From IMG/VR virus record IMGVR_UViG_3300010885_033579, positions 1 to 20,269 of that record: DNA of 20,269 nucleotides; one strand, written 5' to 3'. Position numbers and translations under genes: made by a program. How positions within the stretch are numbered: position 1 is the first letter of the stretch; the number at the start of each line of letters is the position of its first letter. The DNA is from a virus. Positions 1-8,780 of this stretch are shown piece by piece. Below the pieces are notes generated by a model that was not told the DNA's origin, searched no databases, and worked only from the letters and a program-made list of their open reading frames with translations.

Positions 1-317
1 CCTGTTCCAGAATTACCGTAAAATATAAATAATGGATCACCAAGTGGAACTGTAGGAGTTGGTGAAGGGGTTGGGGTTGGCGCAATAACCGACCATGTTG
101 TTGTTGTATTACAAGTACCTGTACTTGTAATTGTACCCCCTGTAATATTTTCAGGTGTAATATTGGTTACCGTATGTCCCGTTATTAGTTGTGCTTTAGT
201 TACTCCAGTTGCAATGGATACGGTATTTGATGCCCCTCCACTTGTTGTACCTGAAATATTAAACGGTCCGGCTGCTGTTGCTGAAGAACCTGCTGTTAAT
301 GTAAATGTTACTGTCAT
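1..317 (-). CDS. Fibre-like structural protein with Pro-Thr linker (5' part, cut by window edge)
   Basis: The minus frame is open from an ATG at 315-317 to the window edge, giving 105 residues; the 3' end lies outside. The protein begins MTVTFTLTAG, is rich in Thr, Ser, Gly and Ala, and residues about 1-76 look like one small beta module (a GPFN element, then GVTKAQLITGHTV, ending STGTC). A Pro-Thr linker ([11 protein letters not shown]) follows, and then a new module starts (PLFIFYGNSG). This plan matches the linkers and Cys-ended modules of the 902- and 1744-residue proteins in the same cluster, so I read it as another tail appendage component. It begins 42 bases after the stop of the 1744-residue gene, and that gap carries a TATTTATA element. 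Reading frame, start and linker are seen directly; the role is inferred. The plus-strand ORF overlapping here is a shadow. Confidence 0.75.
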   Translation of the reverse strand, partial: MTVTFTLTAGSSATAAGPFNISGTTSGGASNTVSIATGVTKAQLITGHTVTNITPENITGGTITSTGTCNTTTTWSVIAPTPTPSPTPTVPLGDPLFIFYGNSGT

Positions 318-333
318 ATATTTTGTTTCTTTT

Positions 334-341
334 TATAAATA
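334..341 (-). promoter_or_regulatory. TATTTATA element in the gap before the left-edge fibre gene
   Basis: On the coding strand the 42-base gap reads TATTTATA followed by an A-rich stretch (AAAAGAAACAAAATAT) and then ATG, placing the element 16-17 bases before the start. The other non-overlapping gaps of the cluster hold the same or a one-base variant. It could be a phage promoter element or an AU-rich translation signal. Exact or near copies also occur inside genes in this AT-rich DNA, so the assignment is tentative. Confidence 0.3.
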
Positions 342-359
342 TCTGTTTATTTTGTTTTG

Positions 360-3300
360 TTATAATGGACTTCCGCAATCACCTGATCCTGAGTAAACTC
401 CCGAACTACTAATTGTACCATATGTGTTACCATCTGAGAAATATCTACCACGACCGTTAAATACACTACCATTCACATTGTAATATGTTGTACCACCGTC
501 TAATGTAGTTGTAGTATAACTGTATATAGTGAATGGTACCCCGTTTCCTTGGAAGTTATTACAAGCTGAATTAAATGTATTTGAATCTCCTGCAGTACCT
601 GATGCAACCAAGAATGAATATGGTGGTGTTGCGTCAGCAGTTGCAGTTGGTGCAGGTACTGGTGTTGATGTTGGTGCAGGTACTGGTGTTGATGTTGGTG
701 GAACAGGTGTACTAGTTGGTGTTGGTGTTGGTGTAGGACAAGATAAACAAGCACTTAATACATCAACTACTTGAGAACCATAAGTCAAAGATATTTGAAC
801 TACACTTCCGTTAAAGTTAATATAATAAAATCCTGATGCTTGATATGCAAATGTATTACCTGTAAAATAAGAACTATTACAGAATGATATTCCGTCTCCA
901 TGTACAATTCCACTACTACCTGACCCATAAGGACATACACTATCTATTGTTGAACCATAATATATTGTTCCACCAAATTGTACCGGTGTTGATGTTGGAG
1001 GTACCGGTGTTGATGTTGGAGGTACCGGTGTACTAGTTGGTGGTACAGGAGTTGGAGTTGGTGGAACAGGTGTTGATGTCGGTGGTACCGGTGTACTAGT
1101 TGGTGGAACAGGAGTTGGAGTTGGTGGAACAGGAGTTGGAGTTGGTGGAACAGGAGTTGGAGTTGGTGGAACAGGTGTTGATGTCGGTGGTACCGGTGTT
1201 GATGTCGGTGGTACCGGTGTACTAGTTGGTGTTGTTGTTGCGGTTGGTGTAGGTGTTGCCGTAATAACATTAACGTTCACACTAAAATTACAATTAGGTG
1301 TAGCTGTTGGTGGTACTGGTGTACTAGTTGGTGTAGGAGTTGGGGTTGGAGTTGGTGTTGGAGTATGTGTCGGTGGTACCGGTGTACTAGTTGGTGGAAC
1401 AGGTGTTGATGTCGGTGTACTAGTTGGTGGTACTGGTGTTGATGTTGGTGTAGGTGTTGCCGTAATAACATTAACGTTCACACTAAAATTACAATCAGGT
1501 GTTGCTGTTGGTGTACTAGTTGGTGTAGAACTTGGAGTTGGAGTTGGTGTTGGAGTTGGAGTTGGTGTTGGAGTATGTGTCGGTGGTACCGGTGTACTAG
1601 TTGGTGGAACAGGTGTTGATGTAGGTGGTATAGGTGTACTAGTTGGTGGTACCGGTGTACTAGTTGGTGTAGGTGTTGCGGTGATTATATTAACATCAAC
1701 ATTAAATCCACAATCAGGTGTTGCTGTTGGTGGTATAGGTGTACTAGTAGGTGTTGGAGTTGGAGTTGAAGTTGGTGTACTAGTTGGGGTTGGTGTTGGA
1801 GTTGCGGTAATTACAATAGTATCTACATTAAATCCACAATCAGGTGTTGCTGTTGGTGGTATAGGTGTACTAGTAGGTGTTGGAGTTGGAGTTGAGGTAC
1901 TAGTTGATGTAGGAGTTGGAGTTGGTGTTGCGGTAATAATATTAACATTCACACTAAATTCACAATTAGGTGTTGCCGTTGGTAATATTGATGTACTAGT
2001 TGGTGTTGGGGTTGGTGTCGGTGTTGCGGTAATAATATTAACATCAACTCCAAAACTACAATCTGTTGTTGGACTAGGTGTTGGTGTAGGTGTGGCCGTA
2101 ATAACATTTATATCAATTCCAAAACTACAATCTGTTGTTGGTGTGGGTGTAGGTGTAGGTGTTGCGGTAATTACAATGGTATCTACATTAAATACACAAT
2201 CAGGTGTTGAACTAGGTGTTGGTGTTGGTGTTGCCGTTATAATATTAACATCCACATCAAATCCACAAATTGGAGTTGAGCTAGGAGTTGGGGTTGGGGT
2301 ATGCGTTGGTGGTATAGGTGTACTAGTTGGTGTTGGTGTAGGAGTAGGGGTACTAGTTGGGGTACTTGTCGGTGTACTAGTTGGTGTTGGAGTTGGTGTA
2401 CTAGTTGGTGTTGGAGTTGGTGTTGGTGTACTAGTTGGTACTAAAGTTGCGGTAGGTGTTGGTCCAGGTTTATAAATTGCATGTCCATCTCCTAAATCAC
2501 AATTAACAACATCATTATTACCATAAACATCAATATTAAATAATAAATCTTTTGTTAATGTACAATCATTCGGTCCATATTTAAATGATGTTATTTTCAT
2601 TCTTTCTTCACCATTCTCATCTACATAAAAATCAACACTGATTATTTTTTTACGTAAATTTTTTCCTGTACCATCTATTTGGTTACCATAACCCATATCA
2701 ATTGCATATTGTGTTGATCCACTGATACCACTATATGATATTTTATTACCGTATTCGTTATTTTTACCGGGTTGATCAACAATAATATTAGAATATGTAC
2801 AACCGGTACAAGTGTTAATATAATCAACAGTACCTAAAATTGCCCTTTTCCATAAAAATTTGATTGCATCATAATTTGGATCTAATTGATTAGTTGATCC
2901 TCCGTTTAAATCATATAAATCAAAAATAGATTCGCTATTAGGTTCTTTATATAATCTCGCATGTGGTGTTGTTCCGCCCGTATATGTTGTATAACCACTT
3001 ATTAATACATATGTACTTGGGTCAGTTAATGAACCAACATATTCAACTCCGTCAATAATAAAACTTGGTAAAAATTGTATGTAACCATCATAACGATATT
3101 CACCTTTTAAATTTATTTCAGTTGAAAAATGAAATCGATTATCGGCCAGTTGTATTTCATAATGAAAGAAGTCAGCATAACCTGTTGGTGGTTCGGGGTA
3201 TACATATTCATTAACGATTAACGGTTGACACCCAAATTTATACTGATACTTTGGTCTTGCAAAAATATTATTCTCAATTAAATTACCTCCCGTCCATAAT

Positions 3301-5594
3301 GTTGTTGATGGTATAATTTGATCTATAACACTTGTCCAATATGGACTCATTTTTTCAATAAATAAATTTACATCTGAAAATCTATAAGGTGTAAAATCTG
3401 TATGAGATATATAGTCTTGATAGATGTCTTCTAAAGTAATATAATTTTTTTTATATTTTATCGTGTGTGAGTTCTTAACTTGTTCATGTAAAACTTTATT
3501 TACATATTCAACAAACGTCACACCTGTTTGTGGTAATAATTGATGATTACTACCAAATGATAATTCTAAATCTCTTGATTTACGATATATATCATAATCA
3601 ATAGCTTGTGCTGATGATAAATAAACTTGGATATTTTTACGGTTTAATATTAAACCTGAATTATCATTTAAGGATTCTATTTGACTATTGTCTATTATAC
3701 TTTCTAATCCAAAACCTAAATCAGTACCTGGTAGTGTCCTATATAGATCAAAATAATCTTCACCATATGTACGTGCACTATTTTTTGTAATAACAGTTTT
3801 TGTTCTACCTGTTAAAATAAATTGACCGTTTAATGTTGTACCGCTAGATAAATCGGTATCAATTACCATTGGTGATTTGTGGTCTGCGGTATTATCATAC
3901 CAACCTGATCCTTTTTGAAAAAAGTGTGTTGTTGATCCTGTAATTCCTTTAGGTAATAGAGTTATTAAATTAACAGGATAATTATCCAATGTTAACGTTG
4001 TACTACCTGTTGTTGATCCAGTATAATATGAGTAATAAGGATAAACAACATTATTAATTGTACCTCCTGTAGGTAAAAATACACCCGTTTTAATTATGTT
4101 TTTACCATTAACGGCATTATAAACATTAGTATATAAATCAGTTGTTTTTGGTAATGATGTTACTTTGTAAACATACTGATTAATTTTAATCATTGGTTCG
4201 GGAGCTCCCAAGAACCTTAAGAAAAATTCTAAAGATTGTCTAGTACCTTTTGATTTATAAATGTATGCTAAGTTTACTAATAATCTTCTATAAAATTCAA
4301 ATTCAGCATCCAATAAAGATGTTCCTGATACTAAACCTGGATATTGTTGTGATGTTTTTGTATATAGTAATTCATCTAATCCTTTTTCATCAATTAAATT
4401 AACTGTGTCAAGTCCTAAGGTATTTGCTAAATTTTTTAATAATACATCCGGTACGTTATTTATTCCATCATAACTTACATTTCTCATGTAAGCAATATTG
4501 TCTATGTATTTTTTAACATTATCAAATGATTGTCCATATAATTGAAATATTGCTTCCGCTTTTTGATCGGGACTATCAAATTCAAATAATTGAGGTGACG
4601 TTAAAAATCTTACAAACAAGTTTGATTTATAATCATCTATCTCATTTGCAATATCACTTAAATTTCTTAAATATTCGTCATACTCTAAACCGGCAATTTT
4701 AATGTTCCAACTATCTTTGGTTGATGTTGGCCAATTATAATTTACTGAAATTAATTCTGTTTTTGTTTGGTCGAAGCTATCTCTAGGTACTTTAAAACTT
4801 GCTGTATATATTGGTGACGTTTCTTTATTTAATAATGATTCTTCTAAATCATCCAAACCTTTAAAAAATTCTTCAACTATACCATCATTTGGTCTTAATA
4901 ATAAATCTAAAGAATATGTGGTACCAGTAAATGGTTTACCGATTACTTTTAATTTAATACTATTATTTACATTTGGTTCTGTATACGATACAATGTCATA
5001 TGTTTTATTTTCCACTAATAAAACATATTTCTTATATGAACTATAAAAATCTCTTATTGGGTTTATTGATTTATTTATATCTTTACTATTTGGTGTAACT
5101 ATTCTTACGCCAAAAGTGTTATAAATCATACCATATTCAACTTGAAATTCAGTGGTTTTGTTAAGATTATTATAACTAATATTTGTTGCCGTTAAACCAC
5201 TTACACTAATATAACTTTTTGAATCTATTAAAATTCCAGCTGGAAATTTATTAATTATATTCTTAGTAGCAACACCAAGTCTATTCTTTAATGATCCAAA
5301 TAACGATTTACCTGCATCATTTTTTCCTCCCTTAAATCTAATTTCTTTTTTTCTTTTTGCAATTTCATCTACTGATAATGATTCAGTTTCTTTTTTTAAA
5401 TCATCTAAAGTTAAAAAATCTGAAAATGGATTTGTTTTAAACTTCTTTGTATCTCTTTGTACAACCTGACTATCTAACGCAAAGTTCGTATTGGTCAATT
5501 GACCAGTTCCTGTGGTAATTTGGTTACCTACTAGATTGTCACTGAATGTATCAGCACCACTCGCAGCCTTACTTGGAACTTTGTATTTTGCCAT
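360..5594 (-). CDS. Giant baseplate/tail-fibre fusion protein with tail-protein-I-like region and repetitive Pro-Thr shaft
   Basis: This 1744-residue protein starts at an ATG overlapping the previous stop (TAATG). Residues about 320-480 are alpha-helical and resemble phage tail protein I: a segment ending [18 protein letters not shown] is followed by [16 protein letters not shown], as in the Y..KGT...(L)..FL...G signature of that family. Residues about 480-1040 are beta-rich and unrecognised. Residues about 1045-1540 are a Pro-Thr-Ser linker holding nine copies of a Cys-containing 14-residue motif, and an array of VPPTSTP heptads. Two small Gly/Tyr-rich modules with Cys near their ends follow (about 1541-1616 and 1655-1744), separated by a second [12 protein letters not shown] linker. 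I infer a baseplate-anchored protein whose C-terminal part projects outward as a shaft with terminal domains. The tail-I match is by eye and moderate; the repeats are certain. The 5'-most 1 kb codes the body, not the repeats. Confidence 0.85.
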   Translation of the reverse strand: MAKYKVPSKAASGADTFSDNLVGNQITTGTGQLTNTNFALDSQVVQRDTKKFKTNPFSDFLTLDDLKKETESLSVDEIAKRKKEIRFKGGKNDAGKSLFGSLKNRLGVATKNIINKFPAGILIDSKSYISVSGLTATNISYNNLNKTTEFQVEYGMIYNTFGVRIVTPNSKDINKSINPIRDFYSSYKKYVLLVENKTYDIVSYTEPNVNNSIKLKVIGKPFTGTTYSLDLLLRPNDGIVEEFFKGLDDLEESLLNKETSPIYTASFKVPRDSFDQTKTELISVNYNWPTSTKDSWNIKIAGLEYDEYLRNLSDIANEIDDYKSNLFVRFLTSPQLFEFDSPDQKAEAIFQLYGQSFDNVKKYIDNIAYMRNVSYDGINNVPDVLLKNLANTLGLDTVNLIDEKGLDELLYTKTSQQYPGLVSGTSLLDAEFEFYRRLLVNLAYIYKSKGTRQSLEFFLRFLGAPEPMIKINQYVYKVTSLPKTTDLYTNVYNAVNGKNIIKTGVFLPTGGTINNVVYPYYSYYTGSTTGSTTLTLDNYPVNLITLLPKGITGSTTHFFQKGSGWYDNTADHKSPMVIDTDLSSGTTLNGQFILTGRTKTVITKNSARTYGEDYFDLYRTLPGTDLGFGLESIIDNSQIESLNDNSGLILNRKNIQVYLSSAQAIDYDIYRKSRDLELSFGSNHQLLPQTGVTFVEYVNKVLHEQVKNSHTIKYKKNYITLEDIYQDYISHTDFTPYRFSDVNLFIEKMSPYWTSVIDQIIPSTTLWTGGNLIENNIFARPKYQYKFGCQPLIVNEYVYPEPPTGYADFFHYEIQLADNRFHFSTEINLKGEYRYDGYIQFLPSFIIDGVEYVGSLTDPSTYVLISGYTTYTGGTTPHARLYKEPNSESIFDLYDLNGGSTNQLDPNYDAIKFLWKRAILGTVDYINTCTGCTYSNIIVDQPGKNNEYGNKISYSGISGSTQYAIDMGYGNQIDGTGKNLRKKIISVDFYVDENGEERMKITSFKYGPNDCTLTKDLLFNIDVYGNNDVVNCDLGDGHAIYKPGPTPTATLVPTSTPTPTPTPTSTPTPTPTSTPTSTPTSTPTPTPTPTSTPIPPTHTPTPTPSSTPICGFDVDVNIITATPTPTPSSTPDCVFNVDTIVITATPTPTPTPTTDCSFGIDINVITATPTPTPSPTTDCSFGVDVNIITATPTPTPTPTSTSILPTATPNCEFSVNVNIITATPTPTPTSTSTSTPTPTPTSTPIPPTATPDCGFNVDTIVITATPTPTPTSTPTSTPTPTPTSTPIPPTATPDCGFNVDVNIITATPTPTSTPVPPTSTPIPPTSTPVPPTSTPVPPTHTPTPTPTPTPTPTPSSTPTSTPTATPDCNFSVNVNVITATPTPTSTPVPPTSTPTSTPVPPTSTPVPPTHTPTPTPTPTPTPTSTPVPPTATPNCNFSVNVNVITATPTPTATTTPTSTPVPPTSTPVPPTSTPVPPTPTPVPPTPTPVPPTPTPVPPTSTPVPPTSTPVPPTPTPVPPTSTPVPPTSTPVPPTSTPVQFGGTIYYGSTIDSVCPYGSGSSGIVHGDGISFCNSSYFTGNTFAYQASGFYYINFNGSVVQISLTYGSQVVDVLSACLSCPTPTPTPTSTPVPPTSTPVPAPTSTPVPAPTATADATPPYSFLVASGTAGDSNTFNSACNNFQGNGVPFTIYSYTTTTLDGGTTYYNVNGSVFNGRGRYFSDGNTYGTISSSGVYSGSGDCGSPL
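987..1232 (-). repeat. 21-base tandem array encoding heptapeptide [SP]TPVPPT
   Basis: Eleven full units and one partial unit of a 21-base repeat encode consecutive [S/P]-T-P-V-P-P-T heptads, just before the first C-terminal module begins at [10 protein letters not shown]. Units fall into two DNA types, one with GGTACCGGTG and one with GGAACAGGAGTTGGAG, in a mixed order that suggests unequal exchange or slippage between subtypes. Confidence 0.85.
1251..2267 (-). repeat. Nine-copy C-x-F-x-V-x-V ... ITATP motif array
   Basis: Nine 42-base units encode C-x-F-x-[VI/T]-[DN]-x-x-[VI]-[IV]-T-A-T-P. In translation order they lie at 2226-2267, 2157-2198, 2088-2129, 2019-2060, 1923-1964, 1797-1838, 1671-1712, 1452-1493 and 1251-1292. 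Successive spacings are 69, 69, 69, 96, 126, 126, 219 and 201 bases; the linker between copies grows toward the C terminus. Each copy has a single Cys followed by a beta-prone stretch such as [10 protein letters not shown]. Examples include [14 protein letters not shown] and [14 protein letters not shown]. Positions were read directly; the structural role is unknown. Confidence 0.9.
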
Positions 5595-6514
5595 TAGATA
5601 TTAGTAATTGTATCAAAGTTTAAAGTTTCATCGATATCGGTACGATTTTCTCTAACCTCATAAAGTGTTTCGTTAAAGTCGTCTTTAATCTCAAATAAGT
5701 TATATTGTCTGTATATGTTTTTATCTTTATCGTAAATTGTGTAAATACCCGGAGTAACCGCCTTAGTTTGGTTACCGTAAAGAGCATTTGCAAGTGTTGA
5801 AGCGTCGTGTTCAACCATATCAATTTGAATTGTTGTTGGATTAAGATATGTATTTGATAAAATAATCTTTTGACCTGGACTACCAATAAATGGAACCGTA
5901 TTTGGTTTATTTGATGGTGCTGATGAAGGTGTTACCGTCAAAAACATGAAGTTTGTGGCACCTTCACTATATTGATATCTTACTGATTTTTGTGTTGTTG
6001 TGTTTAAGTTTGCCGTTACAGGTGTACAATAAAAAGAAGATGTTACTATTTTATAGAAGTTAGGTAATTTCTTATTATCATTTGGGTTAATATATTCAAT
6101 TCTATATCCAACCAAACCTTGTGGTGTAAATTTGTTTCTATCCACAGATGGTACATTTGATAAATCTATTACAACTCCTCTTACAGATGGTAATGATGCT
6201 AAAACACCACAATCCATAACTGTTGTTTTAATTTGTTTTGGTCTTATATAAAGTGTGTATATACCTAAATTACTAAAATCTGCAGCGTTTAATTGTAAAT
6301 TATATAATCCCCCTAATATTTCAGTACCAACAGCCACCGTATCGGTTGTTGTTGTTCCTGTATGTAAAATAGGTGTTAAAACCTGATTTGACGTTAACTT
6401 CTTTAATGTTACTGCGGTTGTTGAGACTCTATCAGCCGCATAATGATATAGAATTTCTACGTCATCTGGTGATACATCTGCTGGTCTAACTATTCCATAA
6501 CTGCCGACACTCAT
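5594..6514 (-). CDS. Structural protein of the tail/baseplate module, unrecognised
   Basis: A 306-residue protein starting [21 protein letters not shown] do not recognise a family. It has no signal peptide, membrane helix or catalytic motif. Residues about 55-110 look beta-rich and compact ([20 protein letters not shown]), the middle is a Ser/Thr-rich beta region, and the C terminus ([20 protein letters not shown]) is charged and could form a helix. Its ATG overlaps the endonuclease stop (ATGA) and its own stop overlaps the start of the giant fibre gene (TAATG), so it is probably made with them. Size and place between large structural genes suggest a baseplate or fibre-attachment subunit, for instance a connector for the 1744-residue protein. 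That role is inferred from position only. Confidence 0.8.
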   Translation of the reverse strand: MSVGSYGIVRPADVSPDDVEILYHYAADRVSTTAVTLKKLTSNQVLTPILHTGTTTTDTVAVGTEILGGLYNLQLNAADFSNLGIYTLYIRPKQIKTTVMDCGVLASLPSVRGVVIDLSNVPSVDRNKFTPQGLVGYRIEYINPNDNKKLPNFYKIVTSSFYCTPVTANLNTTTQKSVRYQYSEGATNFMFLTVTPSSAPSNKPNTVPFIGSPGQKIILSNTYLNPTTIQIDMVEHDASTLANALYGNQTKAVTPGIYTIYDKDKNIYRQYNLFEIKDDFNETLYEVRENRTDIDETLNFDTITNI

Positions 6515-7299
6515 ACTATTTCTTTTTTAATTAATTTATTATTTCTTTTATCGACCACTAAAATTTGAACCGGCTTTATATTACTATTAACCCATTTAAT
6601 TTTTTCTAATTGATTAGTATCAATTTTATTTGACCATCTACTTTCTTTTTTACCAAGTAAAATTTCATATGTGTAATCTGATTTAATCTCTATATATGTT
6701 TTTTTATAGTCAAAATCAGGATAATATACACCATACGGAGTATTTACTGACTCACCTTTTTTAGGTAATTCTTTATTTTCAGATATAAGTTTTTCAATAT
6801 AAAATTTTTCATATGTTCCATCACAAGACAAATCTTTAACTACAAATGATTTACATACACCTCCTGTTTGTTTTCTCATACCACTTTTAGCTAATTTTTG
6901 TTGTGCTAATTTTAATATGTTTTTAACGTTATCACTTCTTTTTTTACCTATTTGTCTAAATGTTATAGATTCACCTTTAGTTCTTTTAAAATCTGAATTA
7001 TATATATATTTTTCTATAAAATGCAAATTTAAATTTAATTCTTTTGAGATATACGGTGATGTTTTACACTCATTAACATATAATTCTTTTATTTTATTTT
7101 TTTGTTCTTCGGATAATATTATTTTTTTACCATCACTTTTACCTTTTTTTAATAGATTTAAATCTTTAAGTAATTTATTAATTGGTAATTTACTCATATT
7201 AAATAATTTTCCTATTTGTTCGCAAGATAAATTTAAAACAGTATATTGGTGTACTATTTCATTAATATTGGTTTCAGTAAAAATTATCTTATTACTCAT
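6511..7299 (-). CDS. Putative free-standing homing endonuclease, PD-(D/E)XK type with HTH
   Basis: A 262-residue Lys/Asn-rich protein unlike its structural neighbours. Residues about 23-50 form a probable helix-turn-helix (LSCEQIGKLFNMSKLPINKL), and about 62-105 a second helical DNA-binding-like unit. Residues about 115-140 (GKKRSDNVKNILKLAQQKLA) recall NUMOD-type modules of phage endonucleases, weakly. The C-terminal part has the order expected of a PD-(D/E)XK nuclease: Glu164 in YEKFYIEKLI, Pro194-Asp195 in VYYPDFD, then Glu204-x-Lys206 in TYIEIKSDY. Such genes cut DNA and spread between phage genomes, usually sitting between conserved genes, as here. The gene is visibly richer in A/T than its neighbours. 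Its stop overlaps the next start (ATGA), and an 18-base gap with a TATTTATA element precedes it. A role other than homing, such as a group-exclusion nuclease, is possible. Confidence 0.75.
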   Translation of the reverse strand: MSNKIIFTETNINEIVHQYTVLNLSCEQIGKLFNMSKLPINKLLKDLNLLKKGKSDGKKIILSEEQKNKIKELYVNECKTSPYISKELNLNLHFIEKYIYNSDFKRTKGESITFRQIGKKRSDNVKNILKLAQQKLAKSGMRKQTGGVCKSFVVKDLSCDGTYEKFYIEKLISENKELPKKGESVNTPYGVYYPDFDYKKTYIEIKSDYTYEILLGKKESRWSNKIDTNQLEKIKWVNSNIKPVQILVVDKRNNKLIKKEIV

Positions 7300-7303
7300 A
7301 TGT

Positions 7304-7311
7304 TATAAATA
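7304..7311 (-). promoter_or_regulatory. TATTTATA element directly before the endonuclease gene
   Basis: The 18-base gap between the 486-residue gene and the endonuclease reads, on the coding strand, TTATATTTATAACAT followed by ATG. TATTTATA ends 4 bases before the start codon and is partly palindromic (TTATA-TT-TATAA). It is the same element found in the other gaps. At this distance it would act as a promoter only for an almost leaderless mRNA, or else as an A/U-rich ribosome-access signal. Confidence 0.3.
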
Positions 7312-7317
7312 TAATTT

Positions 7318-8778
7318 TTATTGTTTTCTTACTTTAAAATATCCATTTCCATAAACATCCAACTCACTCATATTATCTATTTCCCCTAATCTTAGGTTAA
7401 CTTCCATCACTCCCTGTCGTCCTCTCTCTACAAAAATGTCCGAATAGACCGTTGGGTCATCGATAAATCCAATAAAATGTTCATTTCTTGTTAACATATG
7501 ATTTATGACATATTCCGTTGCAAACTCAGTTGTATTTCCACTTGTTGTTAGATATGGTACGGTATTTATTGTGTTTCCTGATATTTCGTACGTGTATCCA
7601 CTAGTTGACCCAAACCTATAATTTGGTACACTTCCTGTTATTTGTGTAAAACCATCTTCTCTATCCATATAATATAAACCATTTACGGTATATCCTGTAT
7701 ACTTTGTTCCGTCAGATAATGAACCTGAATCAACTCCATATGGTGTGGTTTCACCGTATCTTTTAAAATCACCAATTTTACTTTGACCAATTGCCATAAA
7801 TTTAAATGGTTTAGAAGGTGTTGCCGTATAACCGGTGGTATATTCGTAATTGTTCAAATAATTTAAATTAGAATTATTACTTGGAATTGTAAATCCGGTG
7901 CACGTTCCAAAAATATCCACATTATCGGTAATTGACCCCGTATTAAAAATTGTAATTTTTTTGGTCATTTTCTGATTTGACCATGGTGAATTTAAATAAA
8001 TAGAAATATCAAAACTACTAATACTTGATCCTGTATATGTTTCTTTATATGAACCAGTATATGATGATGTAAATGGTGTATAATCAAACGATGCAGTTGG
8101 GAAATTTGAATATAAAACTCCGCCATTTGATTTTGTTAATCCTGTAATTGGTATTGATCCTGTTATATTTTGTTTAACTCCCCAATCTATTGTAAAATCT
8201 TGGTCAACAATTTTTCTTAATTTATCGGGGTTAACAGTACTATAAATTGTAACATGTGAACCCGAAACTTTATATGTAAAATTAACTAATTGTTCCACTT
8301 GTTCCATATTACCGTCAAATGAAGACATAACACCCATTTCATCAGCATCAGCTTCTAATGCAATTGGAATTACATAGTCATATCCTAATGGTCCTGTATA
8401 TAAAACCCATGAATTGCCGTTCCATTTATAATATTTTCCTTTTGTATTATTAATAGCAACTTGTTCAACTTCTTTCCAATAGGCACTACCAGATGGAATA
8501 TGATTTAAATTACTCCCTGTTAATGATTGGTATGTTTTACCACTATAAAATAAAACAACACTTCCCGTATATGTAATATCAGGATACCATTTTACATCAT
8601 GTACTAAATGTAAACTACCTGTTTCATTTGATGATGGTGTCATACCAGGTACACGAACTGATCCACTAACCCAAGGCAACCAATCATTTGTATAATCAAA
8701 CCAATATTGACCTGTAAGCGAATGTAAATTCACATCAGGTATCTGTCTTTTTAATATGGTATATTCGTTTCTTTTCAT
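7318..8778 (-). CDS. Structural (baseplate/tail) protein, unrecognised, Ser-Gly-Thr-rich
   Basis: A 486-residue protein starting MKRNEYTILKRQIPDVNLHS, from an ATG 2 bases after the stop of the 902-residue gene. It is rich in TGS, SGS and Tyr, typical of phage beta-structured virion proteins. Residues about 130-160 (YDYVIPIALEADADEMGVMS) and the C-terminal 50 residues (FIDDPTVYSDIFVERGRQG, then LRLGEIDNMSELDVYGNGYF) are less repetitive and look like conserved cores. No enzyme motif, signal peptide or membrane helix is visible. Its place between the baseplate wedge genes and the fibre genes suggests a baseplate or tail-fibre network component. I cannot assign a T4 or P2 counterpart, and structural prediction might find one. 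Confidence 0.8.
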   Translation of the reverse strand: MKRNEYTILKRQIPDVNLHSLTGQYWFDYTNDWLPWVSGSVRVPGMTPSSNETGSLHLVHDVKWYPDITYTGSVVLFYSGKTYQSLTGSNLNHIPSGSAYWKEVEQVAINNTKGKYYKWNGNSWVLYTGPLGYDYVIPIALEADADEMGVMSSFDGNMEQVEQLVNFTYKVSGSHVTIYSTVNPDKLRKIVDQDFTIDWGVKQNITGSIPITGLTKSNGGVLYSNFPTASFDYTPFTSSYTGSYKETYTGSSISSFDISIYLNSPWSNQKMTKKITIFNTGSITDNVDIFGTCTGFTIPSNNSNLNYLNNYEYTTGYTATPSKPFKFMAIGQSKIGDFKRYGETTPYGVDSGSLSDGTKYTGYTVNGLYYMDREDGFTQITGSVPNYRFGSTSGYTYEISGNTINTVPYLTTSGNTTEFATEYVINHMLTRNEHFIGFIDDPTVYSDIFVERGRQGVMEVNLRLGEIDNMSELDVYGNGYFKVRKQ

Positions 8779-8780
8779 TT

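Larger units (their letters stand above)
973..2462 (-). repeat. Low-complexity Pro-Thr-Ser coding region (shaft of the 1744-residue protein)
   Basis: About 1.5 kb of near-continuous GGTGTT/GGAGTT/GGTACC-type repeats on the plus strand encode PTPTPT, TSTP and VPPT on the minus strand. The plus strand is dominated by G and T with few C. Repeat lengths keep the frame, so changes in copy number would lengthen or shorten the shaft without breaking it. The repeat character explains the long spurious Gly-Val-rich plus-strand frame at 1681-2475. Confidence 0.9.

Noticed and set aside
360-1471. Minus-strand His/Gln/Leu-rich frames at 500-754, 944-1270 and 1277-1471
   Set aside because: They are frame-shifted readings of the same Pro-Thr repeats (HQHQHQ, LFHQLQL) within the 1744-residue gene.
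987-2267. Regular repeats as a possible CRISPR array
   Set aside because: Repeats are in-frame, of variable spacing and lie within a single long open reading frame; the intervals are low-complexity repeats rather than unique spacers.
1045-2462. Bacteroidota O-glycosylation sites (D-T-I in VDTIVIT) in the shaft
   Set aside because: Only two of nine motif copies have the D-T-I sequence, and that host system acts on exported proteins whereas phage tails are assembled in the cytoplasm.
1681-2475. Long plus-strand frame encoding Gly-Val-rich protein ([10 protein letters not shown])
   Set aside because: It is the antisense reading of the Pro-Thr repeats, which rarely produce stops; the minus frame continues into a non-repetitive structural protein and is clearly the coding one.
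334-7311. TATAAATA at 334-341 and 7304-7311 as T4-type late promoters on the plus strand
   Set aside because: No supportable plus-strand gene lies downstream of either site; the element is treated as the coding-strand TATTTATA instead.
6917-7354. Plus-strand 145-residue hydrophobic frame
   Set aside because: Antisense to the AT-rich endonuclease gene; the Phe/Leu content comes from reading A-rich coding DNA backwards.
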